A stretch of DNA of 64,000 bases from Microbulbifer pacificus (GTDB taxonomy: Bacteria > Pseudomonadota > Gammaproteobacteria > Pseudomonadales > Cellvibrionaceae). Location: the NCBI RefSeq assembly GCF_033723955.1, contig NZ_CP137555.1:3464001-3528000 (forward strand), written 5' to 3'. Positions within the stretch are counted from its first letter, which is position 1, and each line of letters opens with the position of its first letter. Below the pieces are notes generated by a model that did no database searches, was not told where the DNA came from, and saw nothing but the letters and a program-made list of their open reading frames with translations. Shown here piece after piece: positions 30,690 to 39,004 of the stretch. Made by a program: the position numbers and the translations under genes.

Positions 30690-32849
30690 GTGCTCAGCGA
30701 AAAAGACAAAGAATCCATCCAGAACGCCTATCGCCAGTTCCTCAACGGGCGCGAGCTCAAGGCCCGTTACGGCCAGAAGCTGATGATTGCGGCCATCGCA
30801 CGTGCCCTCGGCGGCATCCAGCGCAATGGCGCCGGTGAGCGGGATCACGGTAAGACCGATGGCGAGCACATCTGCGTGGTGGAGGCGGGTACCGGTACGG
30901 GTAAGACCGTTTCCTATCTGCTGGCAGCCATCCCCATGGCGATCGCCCACGACAAAACCCTGGTGGTCTCCACCGCTACCGTGGCCCTGCAGGAGCAGAT
31001 CATCAACAAGGATCTGCCCGAACTCATCCGCCACTCCGGCCTCAAGTTTGAAGTCTCCCTCGCCAAGGGGCGCGGTCGCTACCTGTGCCTGTCCAAGCTC
31101 GACCAGCTGCTCACCGAACTCACCTCCAGCGGCGTCGGCGCGTCTCTCGCGTTGTATGAAGATGAAAAGCCGCAGGTAGACGAAGTGGGGGTCAAACTGT
31201 ACCGCGATATGGCCGACGAACTGGCCAGTGGCCGCTGGGACGGCGATCGCGACAACTGGAAAGACACCATCGAGGGCGACGACTGGAGCCGTGTTACCAC
31301 CGATCACCGCCAGTGCAGCGGCCGCCGCTGCCCCCATGTCAGCAGCTGCAGCTTCTTCCGCGCCCGTGAAAGTCTGGGCAAGAGCCGGGTGATCGTGGCC
31401 AACCACGACCTGCTGCTGGCGGATCTGGCCCTCGGCGGCGGTGCGATCCTGCCGCCGCCGGAAGAAACCATTTACGTGCTGGACGAGGCCCACCACCTGC
31501 CGGATAAGGCGCTGAACCACTTTGCCCACCACAGTCGCGTCGGTGCCACCACCGGCTGGCTGGATCAGGCCAACAAGAATCTCGGGCAGTTGCTCGGCGA
31601 AATCGGTGATGGCGGCGAACTCGATCGCGCCGGCGAAGAGTTGCCGGCACTGCTCACGGCCGCCAAGCAGAAAATGGAGATGGCCTGGCCGCTGCTGGAG
31701 GACCTGTGCGAATTCGAAGACGAGCGCGGCAATAACGGCGGTTCATTCGCAGGCCGCAGTGCCCGCCATCGCTTTGAGGGCGGCGTGGTGCCCGAATCCC
31801 TGATGCACCTGGCGGAGCAGTTGCGGGAGGACTTCGATGAGATCGAGTCCCTGCTCAGCAAGATGGTACAGTCCGCCCAGCGCATGATGGAGGACGTCCA
31901 CAGCCCGGTGCCGATTGTCGACCTGGAGCGCTGGTACCCGGTGTTGGGCAGCTGGCACGGCCGCGCCGAGGCAAATCTGGAGTTGTGGGCGAACTATTCC
32001 CGTGTCGATGAGGGTGCGGTGCCACAGGCGCGCTGGGTGACCCTGGTGGAGTGGGGCGGTTCGTTTGATTTCGAGGTGTGCAGCTCGCCGATCCTCGCCG
32101 GCAAGACCCTGGAGTTCAGCCTGTGGCGCCGCTGCTACGGTGCGGTGCTGACATCTGCGACCCTCACCGCGCTGGGGCGCTTCGATCGTCTGAAAATGCG
32201 CGCCGGAACGCCGGACAACGCCAGTTACGAAATCGTACCCAGCCCGTTCGACTTCTCCCGCGCCGAGCTGCGGGTCCCGAGAGACGCGGTGGAGGCGAAT
32301 AATGCAGACCTGCATACGGATGCGGTGAGCGAGGCACTTCCGGACCTGCTGGAGGGGCCGGGCGGCTCACTGGTGCTGTTTGCGTCGCGCCGGCAGATGG
32401 AAACGGTGTATGAATCGCTCCCCGGCACCTGGCGCAACCGCATCCTGATGCAAGGGCAGCAATCTCGCCAGCAGCTGCTGGACAGCCACAAGAAAAGTGT
32501 CGATAGCGGCGGCCACAGCGTGCTGTTCGGTCTCGCCAGTTTTGCCGAGGGCCTGGATCTGCCGGGGGACTACTGTCGCCATGTAGTGATCGCGAAATTA
32601 CCCTTTGCAGTGCCGGACGACCCCATCGAAGCGGCGCTGGCGGAGTGGATTGAGGCCAAGGGCGGTAACGCCTTTATGCAGATCACCGTACCCGATGCAG
32701 CGCTCAAACTGGTGCAGGCCTGTGGCCGGCTACTGCGTACAGAGCAGGACAGCGGCACCATCACCCTGCTGGACCGGCGCATCGTCACCAAACGCTACGG
32801 GCGCGCGATGCTGGATTCGCTGCCGCCTTTCAGACGCTCGATAAACTGA
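30690..32849 (+). CDS. dinG: ATP-dependent DNA helicase DinG
   Basis: DinG is a 5'-3' superfamily 2 helicase of the XPD type that resolves R-loops and damaged replication intermediates. The 719-residue product has Walker A EAGTGTGKT (65-73), the iron-sulfur cysteines 133, 209, 214 and 220, and the DEAH box at 265-268 (VLDEAHHLPD). Near the C terminus lies the QACGRLLRTEQDSG motif VI region. The start is GTG. It is followed after 14 bp by yqcC. Confidence 0.95.
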   Translation: MLSEKDKESIQNAYRQFLNGRELKARYGQKLMIAAIARALGGIQRNGAGERDHGKTDGEHICVVEAGTGTGKTVSYLLAAIPMAIAHDKTLVVSTATVALQEQIINKDLPELIRHSGLKFEVSLAKGRGRYLCLSKLDQLLTELTSSGVGASLALYEDEKPQVDEVGVKLYRDMADELASGRWDGDRDNWKDTIEGDDWSRVTTDHRQCSGRRCPHVSSCSFFRARESLGKSRVIVANHDLLLADLALGGGAILPPPEETIYVLDEAHHLPDKALNHFAHHSRVGATTGWLDQANKNLGQLLGEIGDGGELDRAGEELPALLTAAKQKMEMAWPLLEDLCEFEDERGNNGGSFAGRSARHRFEGGVVPESLMHLAEQLREDFDEIESLLSKMVQSAQRMMEDVHSPVPIVDLERWYPVLGSWHGRAEANLELWANYSRVDEGAVPQARWVTLVEWGGSFDFEVCSSPILAGKTLEFSLWRRCYGAVLTSATLTALGRFDRLKMRAGTPDNASYEIVPSPFDFSRAELRVPRDAVEANNADLHTDAVSEALPDLLEGPGGSLVLFASRRQMETVYESLPGTWRNRILMQGQQSRQQLLDSHKKSVDSGGHSVLFGLASFAEGLDLPGDYCRHVVIAKLPFAVPDDPIEAALAEWIEAKGGNAFMQITVPDAALKLVQACGRLLRTEQDSGTITLLDRRIVTKRYGRAMLDSLPPFRRSIN

Positions 32850-32863
32850 ACCAATTTAGCTTT

Positions 32864-33190
32864 ATGAAGTCGATTTACCCCGATATCGCCACCCTGCTGC
32901 TGGAGCTGGAGGCGGAACTTCGCGTTCTGAGCCTTTGGGATGCCGAGCCGCCTTCGCCTGCGGCGCTGGCGAGTACCGAACCATTCTGTGTGGACACACT
33001 GACACTGCCCCAGTGGCTACAGTTTGTGTTTCTGCCCCGCATGAGCCAGATGGTGGAGCTGGAAATACCACTGCCGCACGCGTGCGGTATCGCACCGATG
33101 GCGGAGGAGTTTTTTCGTGGCAGCGAACTGCCGGTGGCGGCACTTACCCGCAAACTGGAGGAGATAGACACGCGTCTGGCCAGGGGGTGA
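32864..33190 (+). CDS. yqcC: YqcC-like protein (DUF446)
   Basis: The 108-residue protein fits YqcC/DUF446, a small all-helical cytosolic family of unknown function. The LPQWLQFVFLPRM segment and the C-terminal LTRKLEEIDTRL are typical. It follows dinG closely and likely shares its transcript; in E. coli yqcC lies beside truC instead. No ribosome-binding site stands out, so coupling to dinG translation is possible. Confidence 0.85.
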   Translation: MKSIYPDIATLLLELEAELRVLSLWDAEPPSPAALASTEPFCVDTLTLPQWLQFVFLPRMSQMVELEIPLPHACGIAPMAEEFFRGSELPVAALTRKLEEIDTRLARG

Positions 33191-33486
33191 TGCCCGGTAT
33201 TGGGGCGAATACTTGTGGATCGGCGCTTGATTGATCGTGACCAGTTGGTACCATCTCGTTGCAGAGTCTGCTGGAGGCTATCCTTCCCTGACCGTTTTCC
33301 GGGGCAGTTCGTCCGGAATGTGTCCTCTGTCACAGTCACTGTGCAGCGGCAACGGGGATACGATAGTATGCGCAGCTTTCAAAAAAACGGGCACCACGGA
33401 TGGCCCGAATATGTTTTGCCGCCAGGATTTACGCTCGATAACAAGCTCAGGGCCGGTTGCCCCGCCCCTAAGGTAGTAATAAACAG
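33191..33486. other. 296-bp gap before the protease gene
   Basis: No supported gene is seen here. A CACAGTCACTGTG palindrome-like stretch lies near 33329-33342 and could belong to the promoter of the downstream cluster. Confidence 0.35.
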
Positions 33487-34176
33487 ATGCGGTTTTTACC
33501 CATAGCTCTCTTTGTGCTGGTTGCCCAACTGCTGTCAGGCTGTGAAACCCAGGCTACTAGCGCGACCCCGATTGAATCCCCGGCTGCGGAGGATGTTGCT
33601 TCGGCGATGCCCGCCTCCTTTGATCCAAGCCTTTGTCCCGCCGTTGAAGCGGTCGTGTGCGCCGAGCCTGAAATCCAGGTGGTGGAGCGGGTGGTCGAGC
33701 GTAAGGTGGATCGCGTGATCGAAGTGCCTGTCGCCAAGGACAAACTGGTACTCGGCTCGGAAGAGATCTTCACCGTTGAACCGGGCGGTGTCCGCCTGAT
33801 GGCGCTGGTCGACACTGGTGCCGCCACCTGCTCACTCAGCGTACTGGAGCTGACGCGCTTCGAACGTGATGGCAGCGACTGGGTGCGATTCAAACTGGAA
33901 GATGACGACGAGGGGCTTTCGGAGAAAATTGAGCTTCCCATCAAGCGTCACGTGCGTGTAGCGCGCCCCGGATTCGATCGCCAGCGCCGCCCCATTGTTG
34001 ATATGAGCCTCACCGTGGGTGAGGTTACCCACATAGTCGAAGTGAACCTGGTAGAGCGCGGTGAATTCGAATTCCCATTACTGGTGGGTCGCAATTTTCT
34101 GAAAGACGCCGCTGTGGTGGATGTGAGCCGCAAGCTGGTACAGGGCAAGCCCAAACTGCCGGTGATTAGCAAATAA
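33487..34176 (+). CDS. Lipoprotein with retropepsin-like aspartic protease domain
   Basis: The 229-residue precursor has a lipobox LLSGC (Cys19), a charged helix (about 65-82, VVERVVERKVDR) and a C-terminal domain with VDTGAATCSLS (Asp109-Ala112). Further blocks are FDRQRRPIVDMSL and PLLVGRNFLKDA. This is the domain often annotated as ATP-dependent zinc protease or RimB-like; the DTGA motif points instead to a retropepsin-type aspartic fold. It is followed by a transglutaminase-like membrane protein and a RimK-like ligase, a known gene association suggesting peptide tagging and trimming in the envelope. Confidence 0.85.
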   Translation: MRFLPIALFVLVAQLLSGCETQATSATPIESPAAEDVASAMPASFDPSLCPAVEAVVCAEPEIQVVERVVERKVDRVIEVPVAKDKLVLGSEEIFTVEPGGVRLMALVDTGAATCSLSVLELTRFERDGSDWVRFKLEDDDEGLSEKIELPIKRHVRVARPGFDRQRRPIVDMSLTVGEVTHIVEVNLVERGEFEFPLLVGRNFLKDAAVVDVSRKLVQGKPKLPVISK

Positions 34177-34284
34177 TTCCACGTTTAATACCCGGAATTG
34201 TGGGCCGGGTACTGGCGAAAGCACCGGTACTCGGCAAGAATACGCGGCCACAAGCTGCATCCAACAACGAACGGGGAATGGCGA

Positions 34285-35817
34285 ATGTCGCCACGGGCAC
34301 AGGTCTATATTCTCGCTGCGCTGCTCACACTTCTGGGCGCCAGCCTCACCATCTACAAACATTTCGCCCTGGGCTTCCCCCTTTTGCCCGGTGAATATCG
34401 CACCGTCTGGACCATCGAAGCCAAGGTGCGCTTCAATGCCGACGGCGGCCCGGTAAAAGCCGCCCTCACACTCCCGCGAGCCCAGCGCAATATGGAAGTA
34501 CTGGGGGAGACCTTCAGCTCATCCGGCTACGGCTTCAATATTGTGCACGAGGACGACGAGCACCGCGCGGTGTGGTCGCGCCGTCAGGCAAGCGGTGTCC
34601 AGTCACTGTTCTATCAGCTGGATGTACACCAGACACCCGGGGCCGCGCTGGAGCAGTCGCTGGATCTCAGCACCGAAGTGGTAAAACCGATGCTCGGTGC
34701 CCGTGAGCAGGAGGCTGTGCGCCAGGCGATTTACTCTCTGGTGGAGGCTGGCCGTGCCCGCTCCTCCGACGTTTCCACCTTTACTTCAGAGCTGCTGCTC
34801 GCGCTGGCGGACACCCGTAACCAGGATCGCAACCTCATTTTCGGCTATTACAAAGACCGCTCTTTTGTGGATGTCGCGCTGGTGGTGCTGGCGGCTGCGG
34901 ACATCCCGGCGCACCGGATTCGCGGGCTGTATCTGGAAGACGACCGTCGCCGCCTGGACCCGGAGGACCTGCTGGAAATCTATGACGGCAAGCGCTGGGT
35001 GGTGTTCGAACCCACCAGCGGAACACCCGGAGTGCCGAAAAACTTCTTTATCTGGCAGCGTGGTGGCAAGAGTCTGCTGGACGTGGAGGGGGGGCGTAAT
35101 TCCGGCGTGACCTTCTCGGTGATCTCCAACGACGTGCCCGCGCGCGACGTGGCCATGTTGAGCACCAGCAAGGAAAAAGAAGCGCTGGTGGATTTCTCCA
35201 TCTACAGCCTGCCCATCGAACAGCAGAGCATTTTCAAACTGATCCTGCTGGTGCCCGTGGGGGCATTGGTGGTGGTGCTGTTGCGGGTGTTCGTGGGGCT
35301 GCGCACCTCCGGTACCTTTATGCCGGTGCTGCTCGCCATCGCGTTCATTGAAACCCAGCTGCTCACCGGTCTGTCGATCTTCGTGCTGATCCTGATTCTC
35401 GGTCTGTGGGTGCGTTTCTATCTAAGCCGGCTCAATCTCTTGTTGGTCGCGAGGATTGCCGCCGTGGTGATCACGGTGGTGATATTGATGGGGGCCATCA
35501 GTGTGGTGAGCTACAAGCTCGGTATCGAGCAGGCACTGACGGTGACCTTCTTCCCGATGATCATTCTCGCCTGGACCATCGAACGCATGTCCATTCTGTG
35601 GGAAGAGGACGGCCCCTACGAAGTGGTGATTCAGGCGGGCGGCAGCCTACTGGTGGCGGTACTCGCCTGGTGGGTGATGACCAACCGCTACATCGAGCAC
35701 TGGACCTTCAACTTCCCGGAGCTGCTGCTGGTGTTGCTCGGACTGGTCATGATTATCGGTAACTACACCGGTTACCGCCTGGGTGAACTGGCGCGATTCC
35801 GCCAGCTGGTGCGCTGA
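34285..35817 (+). CDS. Inactive transglutaminase-like protein fused to multi-TM domain
   Basis: The 510-residue protein has one N-terminal helix (about 6-24) and a periplasmic transglutaminase-like domain with YKDRSFVDVALVVLAAADIP and GLYLEDDRRR. A C-terminal block of about seven membrane helices follows (about 312-500). It corresponds to the family described as inactive transglutaminase fused to seven transmembrane helices. The ATG at 34285 gives a short cytoplasmic start before helix one. Its stop overlaps the next start (TGATG), so it is translationally coupled to the ATP-grasp gene. Confidence 0.85.
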   Translation: MSPRAQVYILAALLTLLGASLTIYKHFALGFPLLPGEYRTVWTIEAKVRFNADGGPVKAALTLPRAQRNMEVLGETFSSSGYGFNIVHEDDEHRAVWSRRQASGVQSLFYQLDVHQTPGAALEQSLDLSTEVVKPMLGAREQEAVRQAIYSLVEAGRARSSDVSTFTSELLLALADTRNQDRNLIFGYYKDRSFVDVALVVLAAADIPAHRIRGLYLEDDRRRLDPEDLLEIYDGKRWVVFEPTSGTPGVPKNFFIWQRGGKSLLDVEGGRNSGVTFSVISNDVPARDVAMLSTSKEKEALVDFSIYSLPIEQQSIFKLILLVPVGALVVVLLRVFVGLRTSGTFMPVLLAIAFIETQLLTGLSIFVLILILGLWVRFYLSRLNLLLVARIAAVVITVVILMGAISVVSYKLGIEQALTVTFFPMIILAWTIERMSILWEEDGPYEVVIQAGGSLLVAVLAWWVMTNRYIEHWTFNFPELLLVLLGLVMIIGNYTGYRLGELARFRQLVR

Positions 35818-36824
35818 TGCAATTCCGCTTACCCGCGTTGCGTTTACCACCGTTTTTCCGCGGCGGCCTGGTGTCGCCGTTCAAATTGCGCAAGCTCGGC
35901 ATACTGGGGATGAATGCGCGCAATGTGCGCTATATCGCCCGCTATAACGACCGCGACAAATACCCGATTGTCGACGACAAGCTGAACACCAAGCGCGCCG
36001 CGCGGCGCTACCGTATTCCGGTGCCGGACCTGATCGCCGCCTTTGACACCCAGCCCACCCGCACCCGCATCATGCAGGTGATCGGGCCGTTGCAGCAGTT
36101 CGTGATCAAGCCGGCGCGGGGTTCTGGTGGCAAGGGCATTCTGGTGATCGTCGGACGCGACGGCGAAGACTATGTCAAACCGTCCGGCAACAAGGTCACG
36201 GCACTGGATATCCAGCGCCACGTGAGCAATATCCACAGTGGCCTATACAGCCTCGGTGGCAAGCCCGATAGGTGCATGGTCGAGGCGCTGGTGGATTTCG
36301 ATCCGGTGTTCGACAAGTACTCTTTCGAAGGCGTGCCGGATATCCGCGTGATCGTATTTCGCGGATTCCCGGTGATGGCCATGTTGCGCTGCTCCACCCA
36401 CGACTCCGACGGCAAGGCCAACCTGCACCAGGGCGCGGTGGGTGTGGGCATCGACCTCGCCACGGGTAAAGCTTCACATGCGGTGCAGCGGGGCGTCCGG
36501 GTCGATACCCATCCCGATACAAAAATGCCGTTTGCGGATCTCGAGGTGCCGGGCTGGACCGAGTTGGTGAAACTCGCGGCAAGCTGCTACGAAATGACAG
36601 GCCTTGGCTATCTTGGCTGCGATATTGTGCTCGACCGCAAGCGCGGGCCGTTGTTGCTGGAAGCCAACGCGCGCCCGGGGCTCGCGATCCAGATTGCCAA
36701 TGGTATCGGCCTGCGCACGCGCCTGGAGCACATCGAGTCGCTGGATATGGAACACCTGGAAAAAAATGTGGAGGAGCGCGTGGCCTACTCCATGGATTAT
36801 TTCGCCGCGCGCACCACTCTTTGA
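35817..36824 (+). CDS. RimK-like ATP-grasp (alpha-L-glutamate ligase homologue)
   Basis: The 335-residue protein has the ATP-grasp blocks FVIKPARGSGGKGI, DIRVIVFRGFPVMAM and LLEANARPGLAIQIAN. These fit the RimK-type ligases that add amino acids to peptides or proteins. The segment LHQGAVGVGIDLATG is typical of the alpha-L-glutamate ligase-like subgroup found with transglutaminase-7TM proteins. The start overlaps the upstream stop by one base. The acceptor substrate is unknown. Its stop overlaps the region where the TonB-dependent receptor frame begins. Confidence 0.88.
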   Translation: MQFRLPALRLPPFFRGGLVSPFKLRKLGILGMNARNVRYIARYNDRDKYPIVDDKLNTKRAARRYRIPVPDLIAAFDTQPTRTRIMQVIGPLQQFVIKPARGSGGKGILVIVGRDGEDYVKPSGNKVTALDIQRHVSNIHSGLYSLGGKPDRCMVEALVDFDPVFDKYSFEGVPDIRVIVFRGFPVMAMLRCSTHDSDGKANLHQGAVGVGIDLATGKASHAVQRGVRVDTHPDTKMPFADLEVPGWTELVKLAASCYEMTGLGYLGCDIVLDRKRGPLLLEANARPGLAIQIANGIGLRTRLEHIESLDMEHLEKNVEERVAYSMDYFAARTTL

Positions 36825-36832
36825 GATGTAAG

Positions 36833-38938
36833 GTGCGGCGGTCTCATCTGCTTCCCGGTCTGTTTCTTATCGCTCCTGCGCTCGCGGTCTCCGCCAATTC
36901 CGTGCAGGAATCCCCGCTGCGAATTCAGGAAACCTCTCTGGAAACGGTTGAGGTAATCGGCAAGCTGACACACAAAGGCTCCGTTGCGGATTCGATAGCG
37001 GGGGCCACGCTGGATGTGGATACCATCGCTCAGCGAGTACCGACTCATCCCGCAGAGCTTATCAACGGCCTTCCAGGCATCTGGATCAGCCGGGGCGACG
37101 GCCAGGAGCACCTCACCGCGATCCGTTCGCCGGTGCTGAGTGGTGCCGGCAGCTGTGGTGCGTTTGCGGTGCTGGAAGGGGATATCCCGGTGCGCGGCAC
37201 CGGCTTCTGCAATGTCAATCAACTCTCTGATCTCCCCCTGTCCCAGGCCGGCAGCGTACAGGTGCTGCGCGGCCCCGCCAGTGTGCTGTACGGCTCCGAT
37301 GCCCAGCACGGGGTGGTCCGGCTGCTGAGCGCTGCTCCTGCGGAAACCCGCGAAGTTGGTGTGAGCCTTGAGGGCGGCGCAAATGACTACCGCCGAATTT
37401 CCACCGGCGTCAGCGACACCATAGGACGTAACGGTGTGCGTCTCGGTTTCAGCGGCAGCCACGACGGCGGCTATAAAATCGATTCTGGCTACGACCAGCA
37501 GCAGTTCAGCGCCCGTCACGATTACCGCGGTGACATTTGGAATACGCGCACGCTCGTCAGCATCAGCAATCTCAATCAGGAAACCGCCGGTTACGTAACC
37601 GGGCTCGACGCTTACAGGGATTCCCGCCGCAGGCGCGAAAATCCGAATCCGGAAGCCTTCCGCGACAGTCAGTCTGCGCGACTGCAGACCCGTTTCGAGC
37701 GCGCAACGGCGGCGGGTAATCACTGGCAAATCACCCCCTACGCACGCCATACGGAAATGGCCTTTCTGATGCATTACCTGCCCGGCACACCACTGGAAGA
37801 AAACGGCCAGCGGGGCGCGGGTATCCAGGCTTCCTATGATTACCGGCTCGGCGAAAACCTGGAACTGCTGAGTGGCCTCGACCTGGAGCATACCAACGCC
37901 CGGGTACGGCAGACCCAGGAAAGCGGTTTTTCCTCGTTTCCCGCCGGGCGGCAATACGACTATCAGGTTGCGGCCGATGTATTAGCGGCTTTTTCCAATA
38001 TGGATTGGTTGTTCGCCGAACGCAGTCGGTTCACGCTCGGCGCCCGCTGGGAATCCCTGCGCTACGACTACGACAATCAGATGCTCGCCGGTGATACCGC
38101 GGAAGATGGCAGCCAGTGTATCAACGGGTTCACCGGCACTGAGGGCTGCCGCTACAGCCGCCCCGACGACCGCCGGGATGAATTTTCCAATCTCTCGTTC
38201 AATGCCGGTCTCGCACGGGAGTTTGCTAACAACCTGTCCGCCAGCCTGCGCCTTGCCCACGGCTTTCGCGCGCCGCAGGCCGGGGAGTTGTACCGCTTGC
38301 AGAACGGGCAGACAGTGGCGGACCTGGATTCCGAATCCATCGACAGTGTGGAACTGGGATTGCGAAAAAATTCTGAGGGCCTGGGTTTCAGTCTCACCGG
38401 ATTTTATATGGAAAAATCCGACGTGATTTTCCAGTCATCCGAGCGTCTGAACCTGAGCGGCGGGCAAACCCGGCACTACGGTGTGGAATACGAGTTGGAC
38501 TGGGGCCTGGCCCCGCAGTGGGCACTCATCCTGGCGGGAACCTACGCGCGCCACCAGTACACCAACAATGTCAGTGAGCCGGGCAGTGACACCTTGATCG
38601 AAACCCGTGGCAACGACATCGACACCGCACCGCGGCATATGCACAGCCTGACGCTGGGCTGGACCCCATTTGCGCAAACCCGTGTCGAACTGCAGTTCCA
38701 GTCCATGGGAAGCTACTACACCGATATCGAAAACGCCCACCGCTATCCCGGCCACGACCTGCTACACCTGCGGTTGCGCCAGCAGGTCGCACCCAGAATA
38801 AATCTCGGGGTGCGGATCAATAATCTGGCGAATGTGGATTATGCGGAGCGGGCGGACTATTCAGGTCTGGCAGGTGGCGATCGGTATTTTATTGGTGAGC
38901 CGAGAAGTGTTTTCGGGGATGTCCGTTTCGAATTTTGA
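36833..38938 (+). CDS. TonB-dependent outer-membrane receptor
   Basis: The roughly 700-residue protein has a signal peptide, a TonB-box-like segment (LETVEVIGK), a plug domain with LINGLPGIWISRG and VQVLRGPASVLYGSDAQHG, and a barrel ending in Phe (DVRFEF). It imports an unknown ligand, for example a metal complex or vitamin. GTG at 36833 is used as start; an in-frame TTG at 36821 overlaps the stop of the ATP-grasp gene. Either way it lies within 10 bp of that gene, so co-transcription is likely. No Fur box could be placed because the upstream sequence is coding. Confidence 0.9.
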   Translation: MRRSHLLPGLFLIAPALAVSANSVQESPLRIQETSLETVEVIGKLTHKGSVADSIAGATLDVDTIAQRVPTHPAELINGLPGIWISRGDGQEHLTAIRSPVLSGAGSCGAFAVLEGDIPVRGTGFCNVNQLSDLPLSQAGSVQVLRGPASVLYGSDAQHGVVRLLSAAPAETREVGVSLEGGANDYRRISTGVSDTIGRNGVRLGFSGSHDGGYKIDSGYDQQQFSARHDYRGDIWNTRTLVSISNLNQETAGYVTGLDAYRDSRRRRENPNPEAFRDSQSARLQTRFERATAAGNHWQITPYARHTEMAFLMHYLPGTPLEENGQRGAGIQASYDYRLGENLELLSGLDLEHTNARVRQTQESGFSSFPAGRQYDYQVAADVLAAFSNMDWLFAERSRFTLGARWESLRYDYDNQMLAGDTAEDGSQCINGFTGTEGCRYSRPDDRRDEFSNLSFNAGLAREFANNLSASLRLAHGFRAPQAGELYRLQNGQTVADLDSESIDSVELGLRKNSEGLGFSLTGFYMEKSDVIFQSSERLNLSGGQTRHYGVEYELDWGLAPQWALILAGTYARHQYTNNVSEPGSDTLIETRGNDIDTAPRHMHSLTLGWTPFAQTRVELQFQSMGSYYTDIENAHRYPGHDLLHLRLRQQVAPRINLGVRINNLANVDYAERADYSGLAGGDRYFIGEPRSVFGDVRFEF

Positions 38939-38946
38939 TCGGGCAA

Positions 38947-38980
38947 AAAAATGGCGAACCGTTTCCAGTTCGCCATTTTT
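38947..38980. terminator. Bidirectional terminator between receptor gene and valS
   Basis: AAAAATGGCGAAC (38947-38959) pairs with GTTCGCCATTTTT (38968-38980) around an 8-nt loop, with A and T runs on the two flanks. It lies between convergent genes and can end transcription from both sides. Confidence 0.9.
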
Positions 38981-39004
38981 GTTTGCGGGTCTACAGATCC
39001 GCCA

